A DNA stretch of 64,000 nucleotides, taken from the NCBI RefSeq assembly GCF_000325705.1, contig NC_019904.1:5191501-5255500 (forward strand). Direction: 5' to 3'. The position numbers were made by a program, and so were the translations under genes. Under the pieces are notes generated by a model. It made no database searches, was not told where the DNA came from, and saw only the letters and a list, made by a program, of their open reading frames with translations. Below are positions 18,179-26,512 of this stretch, in pieces (the first letter of the stretch is position 1; the number at the start of each line of letters is the position of its first letter). Source of the DNA: Echinicola vietnamensis DSM 17526. Lineage in GTDB: Bacteria > Bacteroidota > Bacteroidia > Cytophagales > Cyclobacteriaceae.

Positions 18179-19624
18179 TTATTTTAAAAGCATTAATCTT
18201 TGCTCTTTCTCAAACTTTTCATCGTACGATGGATTGGGCTCTGTTGGCACAGGAGCATCGTATTTCTTCCTCCATCTCACCAATTTGTCGAGAAGTCCTT
18301 TTACCACCTCAGGATGCTCACTGGCGACATTGTGCTTCTCACCTAGGTCCTCTCCAAGATGATAGAGCTCCAATCCCCCATCTTCAAAATATTGATGCAG
18401 TTTCCAATCGCCGGAACGAATCACTGATCCTGGTCTGGTCCTAAAAAGCGGATCCCTGGCTTGGTCCTCTAAAGGTTTATAAGCTTGCAGGTAAATAGGA
18501 AAATGCCAGAAAAGATCCCTCTCGGCCATTTTTTGCCCTTTCAACGCGGCAGTAATATCACTGCCTTCTAGATCCCAGTCCTCTTTTTCGTCACCAATGA
18601 TTCTGGCTAGTGTAGGAAACAAATCCATTTGGCTCACTGGATCATTATTCACGTCCGCTTGGATAGTGCCAATCCAGCTTATGACCATAGGCACCCTGAT
18701 TCCACCTTCATAGTAACTTCCTTTACCAGCACGAAGAGGATCTTGATGGCTTGTTGCCCTAATTCCTCCATTATCCGAAGTAAAAATTACAATGGTATTT
18801 TCAGAGATGCCCAACTCATTCACCTTTTCCAGCAGTCGTCCTACATTCTTGTCCATGGTATAGATCATGGCCGCATAAGTGGAATTGTTCCTTCCTGGCT
18901 TTCCTTCTTTTGATGAGAAACGTTTGAGATCTTCTTCTTTGGCCATCAATGGACTATGCACAGTATAAAAAGGAAGATATAGAAAAAACGGTGTGTCCCG
19001 ATGGGATTCCACGAAATCAATGGCTTCTGAGGTCAGCCTATCGGTAAGGTATTCTCCTTCCTTTTGGGGTTTAATATGATCCACTTTAAAGGGGCTAAAG
19101 TATCCTCCTCTACCAGGATGGCCCTGTGGGCCGCCCGCTACATTATAGTCAAAACCATATTCCAGGGGATCTACAGAAACATGCCATTTCCCAAACGTAC
19201 CGGTAACATAACCATTTTCCTTAAAAAGATGCCCCAGGGTTTTCATTCCATTGGGGATAAACTTTTCATTATGAGAAGGAATAAGGATCCGGGTTTTGGG
19301 ATCGCCCCTATCTGGTGGGTGCACGGTATATATGCCATGGCTCATACCATACTTACCTGTAAGCATATTTGCTCTACTTGGAGCACAATTGGCAGCTCCA
19401 GCATAAGCCTGTCTAAACACCACTCCACTGCTGGCCAGCCGATCCAGGTTAGGGGTTTCATAAAATTCCGCACCCATAAATCCGAGATCCTTCCAACCAA
19501 GGTCATCTACATTGATCAAAATCACATTGGGCTTTTCTGAGGGGCCAGCAAGCTCCATGGATTGACTAAACACATTGGCTGAAAGGGCCAGAGCAATAAG
19601 AGTACTCGCTATAATCTTACTCAT
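18179..19624 (-). CDS. Secreted sulfatase (formylglycine type)
   Basis: A 481-residue exported arylsulfatase-family enzyme with a signal peptide (MSKIIASTLIALALSANVFS). The metal-binding start ILINVDDLGW is followed by the sulfatase signature with Cys80 in NCAPSRANMLTG, the residue oxidised to formylglycine by a maturase. Further conserved blocks are TFGKWHVS, FTSDNGG and the C-terminal GDWKLHQYFEDGG-ELYHLGED. Its start overlaps the end of the beta-galactosidase remnant by 8 bp, so the two were one operon, pointing to a sulfated galactose-containing glycan as ancestral substrate. That substrate is inference. No anaerobic or FGE-type maturase gene lies in the window. Confidence 0.9.
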   Translation of the reverse strand: MSKIIASTLIALALSANVFSQSMELAGPSEKPNVILINVDDLGWKDLGFMGAEFYETPNLDRLASSGVVFRQAYAGAANCAPSRANMLTGKYGMSHGIYTVHPPDRGDPKTRILIPSHNEKFIPNGMKTLGHLFKENGYVTGTFGKWHVSVDPLEYGFDYNVAGGPQGHPGRGGYFSPFKVDHIKPQKEGEYLTDRLTSEAIDFVESHRDTPFFLYLPFYTVHSPLMAKEEDLKRFSSKEGKPGRNNSTYAAMIYTMDKNVGRLLEKVNELGISENTIVIFTSDNGGIRATSHQDPLRAGKGSYYEGGIRVPMVISWIGTIQADVNNDPVSQMDLFPTLARIIGDEKEDWDLEGSDITAALKGQKMAERDLFWHFPIYLQAYKPLEDQARDPLFRTRPGSVIRSGDWKLHQYFEDGGLELYHLGEDLGEKHNVASEHPEVVKGLLDKLVRWRKKYDAPVPTEPNPSYDEKFEKEQRLMLLK

Positions 19625-20219
19625 TATGATAGTAATTGGATATTTCCTTGTCTATAGGACAGCCAATATACCCCATTTCTATTGATTCCAATACATCTGC
19701 AAATGGTTCTTTGTTTTTCTGTAATTTTATGGTAAATGCATAATAATGGTCATGTGGCAAAATCCTGTACTGGGTATGGGGCCTTTCTCCCCAGCTGTTG
19801 TCTCCTCCTACACCCATCTGTCCATAGTCTATGTTCACCTTGATATAATCTTGTTTTTTCATATCCACTGTATGCCTTACCTCCATTTTTTTCTTTTGGC
19901 CGAAGGAATCCTCATCATAATAACTGGCGCCCCACGAAAACTGGGAATGTCCCACTACCACTAATCCAGTCCCCTCTTTATCGGCAAATCTCACTGCTCT
20001 GGTGTCTGTGCGGTATCCGTTTTCCTGGGGTCTTACATAGGGATGAAAAAGCCCCTCGACACTGGAATGATAAGCTCCCACCAAGGCCAAAGTCTTACGG
20101 TCAAGATAACTTTCATGTGGTCCTGGTCCATCCCAATCCACTTCAGCAAAATCATTTTTTAACTTTAGCCACATTCCGAAGGGAGTTCGATTGAAGATTT
20201 TGAGATACAGTGCTACCAA
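19617..20219 (-). pseudogene. Beta-galactosidase (GH2), C-terminal remnant
   Basis: About 185 residues match the last domain of LacZ-type GH2 beta-galactosidases: PFGMWLKLKNDFAEVDWDGP, GPHESYLDRKT, LFHPYVRPQENGYRTDTR and GDNSWGERPHTQYR are diagnostic. The sugar-binding, immunoglobulin-like and TIM-barrel domains that should precede them (~800 residues) are absent. The frame runs on upstream of about 20205 into unrelated sequence with only a TTG start. The break lies within ~150 bp of the terminator that closes the ICE tra operon, so deletion at the ICE boundary is the simplest explanation. It is very unlikely to be active. Confidence 0.88.
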
Positions 20220-20357
20220 AAATGCGGTGTTGCTCTTTCCCTTCGCGCTGTGAGTAAGCGGTTCATTTTGATTGGTAGAATGTCGTAAAAAATGGCTACC
20301 CCCAGTTTAGATTTAGTGTTTTTACACCAAAGTAAAGGACCGGACCACAAAACAAAA

Positions 20358-20384
20358 AACACCTCCAATCTCATTGAAGGTGTT
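20358..20384 (-). terminator. Terminator of the tra operon
   Basis: On the minus strand AACACCT and AGGTGTT pair, with further pairing of ATTG-type bases toward the loop, and are followed directly by a run of T (TTTTTTGTTTTG). It lies 27 bp after the stop of the last tra-operon gene. Confidence 0.85.
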
Positions 20385-20410
20385 GCCGTATTATCAAGTG
20401 CTGCCTAGGA

Positions 20411-21190
20411 TTACATCTTCGCCCCTCTCCCCTTCTTGGGTTCCTTGGGAGTGTTCTTCACTCCTGCGGCCTGTTGCTTTCCTTCCTGTTTCTCCTGCTT
20501 TGACTCTTTTCCCTGGTCCTTGCCCAGCACCAGGTCGTTTGTCTTGACCATCTTCATCTCGGCATCATGGACTTTTACCGACTTGAACTTGGGATTGGCC
20601 GATACGTACATGATCTCTTCCTTGCCTCCCCTTTCCATGGTCACCGGATAGACATTGCCCTTTTCAAAGGCCTTGACCATCCATTCGGTCTTGGTAGGGT
20701 CCTGCAGTTCCTTGATCGGCAGTTTGGACAGGGCCTCCTTGCTGTCAAATCCATAGTTCTCATGGTAGGACTCTATTTTGAAGTTGTTGTTCTTGTCCTT
20801 TTGGGAAAAGTCCAGTTGCATCCAGGCCTGGTAGGGCTCGTTTTCCTGGTTGAGCATCCCCTTTTTCACCGCCCTACCCTCCAACAGGTTGAAGGCCTCC
20901 TTGGCCGTCACCGATTGGTTGTTGTAGAAGGTGTGCTGTTTGGGGGCAATTTCCGGATTGGGATTGTGGAGGCTTGCATCGTATTTGTTGAGAAAGTACC
21001 GCTCCGACGTATTGGACTTTCTGAAATAAAGCGAAAAGTCCATTTTCTTGCCTTCTATTTCCATTTGGTGCGGCAACTGGAAGGCCTGGTTTCCTGCCTT
21101 GATCTGTTTTTCCAGTGCCGCGTTCAGGTCGGTATCAAAACCTGTGTACTTTAACTTTTCCTTGAGGTATTCCAAATTTTCCTGGTCCAT
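20411..21190 (-). CDS. DUF3945-like ICE protein
   Basis: A 259-residue soluble protein without a signal peptide. The segments KEAFNLLEGRAVKKGMLNQE, YQAWMQLDFSQKD, YHENYGFD and VSANPKFKSVKVHDAEM resemble the repeated DUF3945/DUF4099 region found in proteins of Bacteroidetes conjugative elements. The last ~45 residues are a low-complexity, Lys/Gln/Glu-rich tail, probably disordered. It is the last gene of the tra operon, 3 bp after traN. The role is unknown. Position and basic tail suggest interaction with DNA or other transfer proteins, which is inference. Confidence 0.65.
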   Translation of the reverse strand: MDQENLEYLKEKLKYTGFDTDLNAALEKQIKAGNQAFQLPHQMEIEGKKMDFSLYFRKSNTSERYFLNKYDASLHNPNPEIAPKQHTFYNNQSVTAKEAFNLLEGRAVKKGMLNQENEPYQAWMQLDFSQKDKNNNFKIESYHENYGFDSKEALSKLPIKELQDPTKTEWMVKAFEKGNVYPVTMERGGKEEIMYVSANPKFKSVKVHDAEMKMVKTNDLVLGKDQGKESKQEKQEGKQQAAGVKNTPKEPKKGRGAKM

Positions 21191-21193
21191 GGT

Positions 21194-22069
21194 TTATCTT
21201 GTTTCAGGTTGAACATCGGTCAGGTTTCTTGTTTTCAGGATGTCCCTGCCCCTGACCTTTAGGCGAAGGTTCCTGTCCCCGTTTTTTTCATTGAGCTGTA
21301 TGTCCAGTAGCTTTTTATCGGATAGGGTAAATTGGGGGAATCCGGCCACCAGCAGGTTGTGCCCATGGCCCTGGACCCCTTTGCCCGTTTTCCATTTCAG
21401 GAATATCGGCCCAAGGGACTGCTCCCGGACAGAGGCATGCCCGGACTGCTTTTTATCGGTAATGGAAAACACCGGCTCTTCCGGATCAAAGGCCAGGCGG
21501 GAGCGGTTGTCCAACCGGAACCTGAAGAAGAGCAATCCCTCCTTTTGGTAAATCCCTTCCAGCCTGAATTTCATCCGGTAATCCCTGGACGTCCTTCGAA
21601 GGAACGCTTCTTCTTCCATCACGGCACCTCCTGCCCTTTCCAGCTTATCTATTCCTAAGCCGAGGCCCCTTAACCGCAAATTTTCCCAGAATAATAGATC
21701 CTGACGGGCGATGTTGATGGAAGAGCGGGCAAGGGACTCATCATAGCTGACCCTGAAATGGTACAGCCGCGCATCGGCGGTGACCACATGCAGGTTGGTG
21801 GTCCTGAAGGAGCGCTGCCCTGCCTTCAAGAGCAACAGGTTCGGGGCTTTTGCCTCTACCTTTGCCATGACATGCCCGTGGCCGCGGTCCACGCTCACCA
21901 CCTTGGAACCAAAGACCAGTACGGTGGTGTGGTCCCATCCGACGCTTACCGGGTAGGCAGGAAGGACGGCCTCCTTTGGGACGGGGGTTATGGCCACCTG
22001 TCCCTGCGCCTTCTGTGCAACCGTCAGTATGCACAGAAAGGCCATTATTGCCATTCGTATTTTCATCAT
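21194..22069 (-). CDS. traN: Conjugative transposon protein TraN
   Basis: A 291-residue exported protein (signal peptide MMKIRMAIMAFLCILTVAQK, cleavage near AQGQ). It is TraN of Bacteroidetes conjugative transposons: VGWDHTTVLVFGSKVVSVDR, LLLLKAGQRSFRTTNLHVVT and the C-terminal GHNLLVAGFPQFTLSDKKLL are typical blocks. It is regarded as an outer-membrane-side or periplasmic part of the mating channel, functionally like VirB9. It starts 1 bp after the traM stop and is 3 bp from the downstream gene, in a tight operon. Confidence 0.88.
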   Translation of the reverse strand: MMKIRMAIMAFLCILTVAQKAQGQVAITPVPKEAVLPAYPVSVGWDHTTVLVFGSKVVSVDRGHGHVMAKVEAKAPNLLLLKAGQRSFRTTNLHVVTADARLYHFRVSYDESLARSSINIARQDLLFWENLRLRGLGLGIDKLERAGGAVMEEEAFLRRTSRDYRMKFRLEGIYQKEGLLFFRFRLDNRSRLAFDPEEPVFSITDKKQSGHASVREQSLGPIFLKWKTGKGVQGHGHNLLVAGFPQFTLSDKKLLDIQLNEKNGDRNLRLKVRGRDILKTRNLTDVQPETR

Positions 22070-22070
22070 T

Positions 22071-23285
22071 TTATGCGTTTTGGGTGTTGATGAGTAAAAT
22101 GGGGTGGCCGGCCTTCAGTGTTATTTTTATGGCCTTGTTCTTCTTTCTGAACAGGCCCTTTGCTGCCGATACGCCTGCCGAGGCCATCTGGGTTTCCAGG
22201 GTCATGCCCGAGGCCATATTGGGCATTCCGTTTACCAGGGCATCGCCGGCCCCCTGCTGTATTTCCTGCCCAAGGCTGCCACTGATGGGAATACCGGGCA
22301 TGGCGTCCTGGTCATGGGCCTCCAGTTCCACGGGAAGGATATATTTGCCGGACCGCAAGGAGGTGACGACCAATTTGACCCGGCTTCCGTCCAGGGCCGC
22401 CTCCCCGTAGACCAGGCTCCCTTTTGGGTAGGCCATGCCGTTTACCCGCACTTCCTCCAACAGTTTGATCTTGACCCTGCCCTCCCTTTCAAAGGTGGTC
22501 TCTTCGGCCACCTCTGCGGCAATGGCCGCCTTGACGGCATGTTCCATGGGGGACTGCTCCTCCAGGCCGTAAAAGGCATTTCGCTCGATAGACCCATCTT
22601 CCATGTCGGGCAGGGTCAATTTATCCATGCTTTCCACCTTCCTTTCGTTTTCGGTTAATACCTTGAACCGCGGTCTTTCCATCTGTTTTTCACGGTGGCG
22701 GCTTTCGACCCTTTCCGGGTGCTGTACGTCCAGGATCTTGTCGAGCATCCCTTCCAACTGCTGCAGTTCGGGATCCGGGCCGGTGGGCTGCATCCTGTCC
22801 ATCAACGCTTCCAATTGCCTGACGTCGTTGGACAGTCCGGGTGCCCGTGCCGGGCCATTGGCAGCAGGCTGCCCTTTCCTTTCCAATTGTGCCCCCGGGC
22901 TGCTTTGCTGGAGCTGTTGGTCAAGCTGTTCCAGTTTGTCCAGCAGGTCGCCTTCCCTTTCCCCGAGGTGCCCACCATCGGACAGGGGAAGCAGTGGACC
23001 ACTTACTTTTTCACTATCGGAAGCCCTGTCCTTCAGATAGGGGTCCATCCGCATCAGTTCCTTCCGGTGGCTGGCCGCTTTGGCCTCCTTCCTGTAAAGT
23101 TCCATTTTTCCGAGCGTCCGCTGTTCGAGCTGCGGTTCGGGAAGGGCCGTGCTCAGCCTTTGCTTGGTGGCCCCGTTGTTCTTGTCCAGTCCCTGTCCCG
23201 CCCAGGTAAATGCCAGGATAAAGGGCAGGACGATCAGTGGCAGGACCAGCAAGAGGGTCCGTTGGTTGTTGTTGAATCTTTTCAT
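22071..23285 (-). CDS. traM: Conjugative transposon protein TraM
   Basis: A 404-residue protein with an N-terminal inner-membrane anchor (TLLLVLPLIVLPFILAFTWA, about 10-30), a long low-complexity periplasmic linker rich in Gln, Leu and Pro (40-220), and a folded C-terminal domain (about 230-404; VEEVRVNGMAYPKGSLVYGE-like block, then GQEIQQGAGDALVNG). The layout parallels VirB10-type channel scaffolds that span the periplasm. It lies between the TraL-like and TraN genes as in other Bacteroidetes elements. Confidence 0.88.
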   Translation of the reverse strand: MKRFNNNQRTLLLVLPLIVLPFILAFTWAGQGLDKNNGATKQRLSTALPEPQLEQRTLGKMELYRKEAKAASHRKELMRMDPYLKDRASDSEKVSGPLLPLSDGGHLGEREGDLLDKLEQLDQQLQQSSPGAQLERKGQPAANGPARAPGLSNDVRQLEALMDRMQPTGPDPELQQLEGMLDKILDVQHPERVESRHREKQMERPRFKVLTENERKVESMDKLTLPDMEDGSIERNAFYGLEEQSPMEHAVKAAIAAEVAEETTFEREGRVKIKLLEEVRVNGMAYPKGSLVYGEAALDGSRVKLVVTSLRSGKYILPVELEAHDQDAMPGIPISGSLGQEIQQGAGDALVNGMPNMASGMTLETQMASAGVSAAKGLFRKKNKAIKITLKAGHPILLINTQNA

Positions 23286-23583
23286 GGTCTGTGTGTTTAA
23301 ATTGTTGAACTGTCGAATCGATTAATGGCCGTTGGGGCCCAGGGGGCATTCCTGCTATTTCGGATACGGGCCCATGGTCCGTGCCGGAATGGGCCTGCAG
23401 GGCGATGACGGCCGCCCAGGCGGCAAAGAACAGGGAAAACAGTCCTATCCGCTGGTGGTACACCAACCGGTTGTCCAGTCCGGACAGGTAGGCTGCAAGG
23501 TCCCTTGGCAATCCCCTTATCCAGCTGGGCGGTGTTTCCATGTCGTTGTCTGGGTCCATTACGGTAGTAGTGGTTTGTTTCAT
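23014..23583 (-). CDS. TraL-like small membrane protein with a long overlap into traM
   Basis: The gene between traK and traM starts at 23583, overlapping the traK stop by 4 bp. Its first ~95 residues look real: a charged N-terminus, one membrane span (RIGLFSLFFAAWAAVIALQA, about 47-66) and a short periplasmic tail. TraL-like proteins in this position usually end near 100 residues. Here the frame continues for another ~90 codons inside traM (272 bp overlap), giving low-complexity sequence (GPATDRPALYPGIYLGGTGT) that looks like out-of-frame traM. The extension may be translated but probably has no selected function. A lost stop codon is the likeliest cause. Confidence 0.6.
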   Translation of the reverse strand: MKQTTTTVMDPDNDMETPPSWIRGLPRDLAAYLSGLDNRLVYHQRIGLFSLFFAAWAAVIALQAHSGTDHGPVSEIAGMPPGPQRPLIDSTVQQFKHTDHEKIQQQPTDPLAGPATDRPALYPGIYLGGTGTGQEQRGHQAKAEHGPSRTAARTADARKNGTLQEGGQSGQPPEGTDADGPLSEGQGFR

Positions 23584-24197
23584 CTTTTTTCGATTTTAAG
23601 GTCCTTGTTTTCCAGTGTTTCCCATTTTTCGATCAGCAGGCCATGCGGATTGTGCCGGGAGCGGGCCACTTCGCGCAGCACCCCGGTGGTGACCAGTCTT
23701 CTAGTCAGTTTCGAGGTGGGCCTGGTGATCTGCTGCCTGCCATAAAACCGGAAGCGGTAGGGCCGACTGTCCATGGCCAGTGTCACGCTGTCCACTGCCA
23801 TTTCCTGGCTGATGTTCCCGGTAACCAACCGGTCATAGTACCCCTGCTCCCGCAATACCCGATAGGCGTCCCGCACCGTGCCGTCCCCCAGGTAAAGGGC
23901 CTCGGAGAGTTGCTGATTGATCAGGTCCCCATCAGGGGAAAGGGTAAAGAAGCGGTCATGGAACCGGATGACATGTTCCCTGGCTTCCACTTCCAGGTTG
24001 TCCTGCCTGCCGCTCGCAAAGGCTTCCATGACCTTTCCGTCCAGCAGGATGTACACCCGTTCGGTGGCCTGTTGCTGGAAGCGGTAGGAAAGCCATACCG
24101 CTCCCAGGGCCATCAGTATGGCCCCAAGGGACAGCACCAGGCTAAAGCGTTTCACATGCCCGAAGGCGGTTTCTATATTGGTCAGGTGTTCGAACAT
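23580..24197 (-). CDS. traK: Conjugative transposon protein TraK
   Basis: A 205-residue bitopic membrane protein: short cytoplasmic start (MFEHLTNIETAFGHVKRF), one membrane span (SLVLSLGAILMALGAVWLSY, about 19-38) and a periplasmic domain containing ARSRHNPHGLLIEKWETLEN near the end, the TraK signature. TraK resembles VirB8 in size and topology and is an assembly factor of the channel. It follows traJ by 1 bp and overlaps the TraL-like gene by 4 bp. Confidence 0.9.
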   Translation of the reverse strand: MFEHLTNIETAFGHVKRFSLVLSLGAILMALGAVWLSYRFQQQATERVYILLDGKVMEAFASGRQDNLEVEAREHVIRFHDRFFTLSPDGDLINQQLSEALYLGDGTVRDAYRVLREQGYYDRLVTGNISQEMAVDSVTLAMDSRPYRFRFYGRQQITRPTSKLTRRLVTTGVLREVARSRHNPHGLLIEKWETLENKDLKIEKR

Positions 24198-24198
24198 A

Positions 24199-25239
24199 TC
24201 AGGTAAGGATTTTGGCAGCTGTGGTGGGGGCAGAGGTCACCATACGGCTTGTCTTGTGGAGCAGCGTGTCCCCACCGGCTGCATGGACGATGTAATTGGC
24301 CACCGAGGGCACGGTAAAATAACCGATGATGGCAATGACCAGGAAGATCAAATAGGCGGTATCGGTACTGGAAAAGAAGGTCTTGCCCTGGTTTTCCACC
24401 TGGCCGATGTCGATCAGGAGCATGTTCTCCTGGATCTTGCCGATGATGGCCCCGAAGATATTGGCTACCGGAAGCCACATGTACACGTTGATATAGCGGG
24501 CAATCCAGGAGCGCAGGGAATGCCCGAAACCGTCAAAGACGGAAATTCCCATGACAATGGGGCCCAGGACCGAAAGGATGATCAAATAAAAGACCCTGAT
24601 GGTATTGATGCAAAGGGCGGCAGCATGGTAGAGCACCTCCAGCACTTCGCTCATCCATTTTTTGATGGAGTTGGAGAAGTTGAAGGAGGCCTTTTCCATG
24701 GCAAATTTGATATCATTGCCCAGGCCTTCCCAAAAGCCCTCTTCACTGCCTTCCGGATGGGTGTATTCATACCATCCTTCCCGGTTCCCGCTGCCGCTTT
24801 CGCCCACGTACATTTCCCAGTACTCGGTGGATTCCAATGCCCGCTGCTTTGCCTCCAGCAGACGGTCCACTGCCGCATTCGACCCTTCTACCATCCTTCC
24901 CGTTTCATTTGCCAGCGGGGAAAGCACGGCGTTCATCAAATGGAGCACGGAGGGGAAGAGCATGATGGCCATGCCCAGGGCAAAGGGGCGCAGCAGCGGA
25001 TAGAAATCCACGGCCTCTGCCCTGGCGATATGTCCCCAGACCCTGCTTGCGATATAGAACAGGGCCGCAAAGCCCGCAATTGCCCGTCCTGCCCCGATCA
25101 GTTCGGAGGCCAGCGGCACCATGTCGGCATAGAGGCTGTCCAACACCTGGTGGAGTCCCCCTGCCCCGCCACTTACCCCTTGCGCCCGTGCACCGAGGGC
25201 CACAAAGCCCAATATTGCCGTTGCGATGGCCCTTTTCAT
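24199..25239 (-). CDS. traJ: Conjugative transposon protein TraJ
   Basis: A 346-residue polytopic inner-membrane protein with a signal-like N-terminus (MKRAIATAILGFVALGARAQ). Membrane segments include AGRAIAGFAALFYIASRVWG, PFALGMAIMLFPSVLHLMNA, VFYLIILSVLGPIVMGISVF, WLPVANIFGAIIGKI and AYLIFLVIAIIGYFTVPSVA. It is the VirB6-like translocation-channel component of Bacteroidetes elements. It overlaps the preceding TraI-like gene by 4 bp and precedes traK. Confidence 0.9.
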   Translation of the reverse strand: MKRAIATAILGFVALGARAQGVSGGAGGLHQVLDSLYADMVPLASELIGAGRAIAGFAALFYIASRVWGHIARAEAVDFYPLLRPFALGMAIMLFPSVLHLMNAVLSPLANETGRMVEGSNAAVDRLLEAKQRALESTEYWEMYVGESGSGNREGWYEYTHPEGSEEGFWEGLGNDIKFAMEKASFNFSNSIKKWMSEVLEVLYHAAALCINTIRVFYLIILSVLGPIVMGISVFDGFGHSLRSWIARYINVYMWLPVANIFGAIIGKIQENMLLIDIGQVENQGKTFFSSTDTAYLIFLVIAIIGYFTVPSVANYIVHAAGGDTLLHKTSRMVTSAPTTAAKILT

Positions 25240-25865
25240 GGCCGAAGGGACCGAAGGGTCTTCAGATCTGCTGCCCGCTGCTTTCGCTGCCGGTTCAGGA
25301 CGGCGGCCTCGTTGTTGAAGGCCCGTACAAATACATAGCGGTCCTTGATCTCATCGAAGATCCGGTCAATGGCCGCCATCCTTTCCCCATCGGACATTTG
25401 CAGTTTGCCTCCCGTCACCACCAGCAGCAGCTCTTCCATGTTGCAGACGCTCATGTCGAGCAGGTTGCCGTAGACCAGGGCCAGGTAGTCGAGCTCTTCC
25501 CGGGAAAACTTCCCCCTGTCCAAAAACTGGCGGTAGGCCCTGCGGTATTCGGACAATATGACCTGTTGGTAGTGGATGATCCCGCCCACCTTATGGTAGC
25601 GTTTCACCACGGGGCTTACCGTGGAAAGCCCTTCGATAAAGAGCTTGTGCAGTCCAAAATTTCCCGAGGCAATGTCCCTTACCGCGTTATAGCCACGGCT
25701 CAGGGTCCGGTAGCCCTGGTACATGTCGTTGAGGATCTGCTTGAACTGGTTGAGCTTTTCCACGTTGAGCAGCAACTGTGAGGCTTCTCCGACCTGGGCA
25801 CTGGCCCGGACCGGGGAAAGGCACAACATGCCCAGCAATAGTATTCCCGTCATAAAGTGTTTCAT
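25236..25865 (-). CDS. TraI-like conjugation protein (third of three tandem paralogues)
   Basis: A 209-residue exported protein. A longer frame reaches 26330, but the ATG at 25865 gives a good signal peptide (MKHFMTGILLLGMLCLSPVR, cleavage after ASA) and a 4-bp overlap with the upstream gene, so I use it. The mature protein is helical (EASQLLLNVEKLNQFKQILN) with blocks shared with its two upstream neighbours: a GY-type helix, FSREELDYLALVYGNLLDMS, SDGERMAAIDRIFDEI and a final R-KQRAADLKTLRSL. It is a periplasmic helical protein of the TraI family whose role in transfer is unknown. Confidence 0.8.
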   Translation of the reverse strand: MKHFMTGILLLGMLCLSPVRASAQVGEASQLLLNVEKLNQFKQILNDMYQGYRTLSRGYNAVRDIASGNFGLHKLFIEGLSTVSPVVKRYHKVGGIIHYQQVILSEYRRAYRQFLDRGKFSREELDYLALVYGNLLDMSVCNMEELLLVVTGGKLQMSDGERMAAIDRIFDEIKDRYVFVRAFNNEAAVLNRQRKQRAADLKTLRSLRP

Positions 25866-26512
25866 GGTTTTTTCAGTTGGTTCAGTTGTCGAATCGTTTT
25901 CAAATCCCCCGCATGCCAGGCCCGGTGCCGCAGCAATCGGTAGTTTGTACTGTTGAATTCCCGGAGAAACCGGTCCAGTGCCCGTAGTTCCACGTATAAC
26001 CGGTCGACCAGCTCCAGGCGCTTCCCTTCGGAAAGCTCCAGTCCCGGTTGCAGTGCCACGGCCATCAGCTCGTCGAGCAGCTTGGACGCGGTCGATACCA
26101 CATTTTCGAATACCTGTCCGAGGTACTGCTTTTCGGATGGCTTCAACCTGCCCTGGGCAGCAAACAGCTTTTTGGCCGTGTTTATCCGGCCCAGCAACCG
26201 GAGCTGTAAAGCGATAAATTCCGGGACAACTTGGTAATTTCTGACAGCCGGGCTGATCGAGGCAAGGCCGCCAAAGAAGTCCCCGTGCAGGTTGAACTCC
26301 CCGTTGCGGACCATCTGCACGGCATCCCATCCGGTTCGGAGCGTCTCATATCCTTTCCTGGCGTACCCGATATACAGTTGCAGCCCGGTAATCTGTTTGG
26401 CCAGGTAGGCCTTCTGGGTCTTTTTCTGCCGGAACCATTCGCCGAAGGTCTGGGCCCTGCCCGGCCAACAAAGCAGCCACAGCAGGAGTAAAAGGCTAGT
26501 CGTTTTCATCAT
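25862..26512 (-). CDS. TraI-like conjugation protein (second of three tandem paralogues)
   Basis: A 216-residue exported helical protein with signal peptide MMKTTSLLLLLWLLCWPGRA. It shares with its neighbours a middle helix pair (LKPSEKQYLGQVFENVVSTA), an acidic-basic LSEGKRLELVDRLYVELRAL block and the terminal HRAWHAGDLKTIRQLNQLKK. It overlaps the upstream gene by 17 bp and the downstream gene by 4 bp. The sequences of the three have diverged strongly, so the duplication is old or the copies are specialised. Confidence 0.78.
   Translation of the reverse strand: MMKTTSLLLLLWLLCWPGRAQTFGEWFRQKKTQKAYLAKQITGLQLYIGYARKGYETLRTGWDAVQMVRNGEFNLHGDFFGGLASISPAVRNYQVVPEFIALQLRLLGRINTAKKLFAAQGRLKPSEKQYLGQVFENVVSTASKLLDELMAVALQPGLELSEGKRLELVDRLYVELRALDRFLREFNSTNYRLLRHRAWHAGDLKTIRQLNQLKKP

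Noticed and set aside
20567..21154. 195-codon plus-strand frame opposite the DUF3945-like gene
   Set aside because: Antisense shadow of a gene in a tight operon. Its repeated Leu/Val/Gly composition is an artefact of codon structure.
24118..25338. 406-codon frame on the plus strand opposite traJ/traK
   Set aside because: Antisense to two clear transfer genes, no domain features, His/Gly/Pro-rich chance composition from GC-rich DNA.
25866..26330. Upstream extension of the third TraI-like gene
   Set aside because: It would lie inside the neighbouring gene, and the ATG at 25865 gives a signal peptide and 4-bp overlap.
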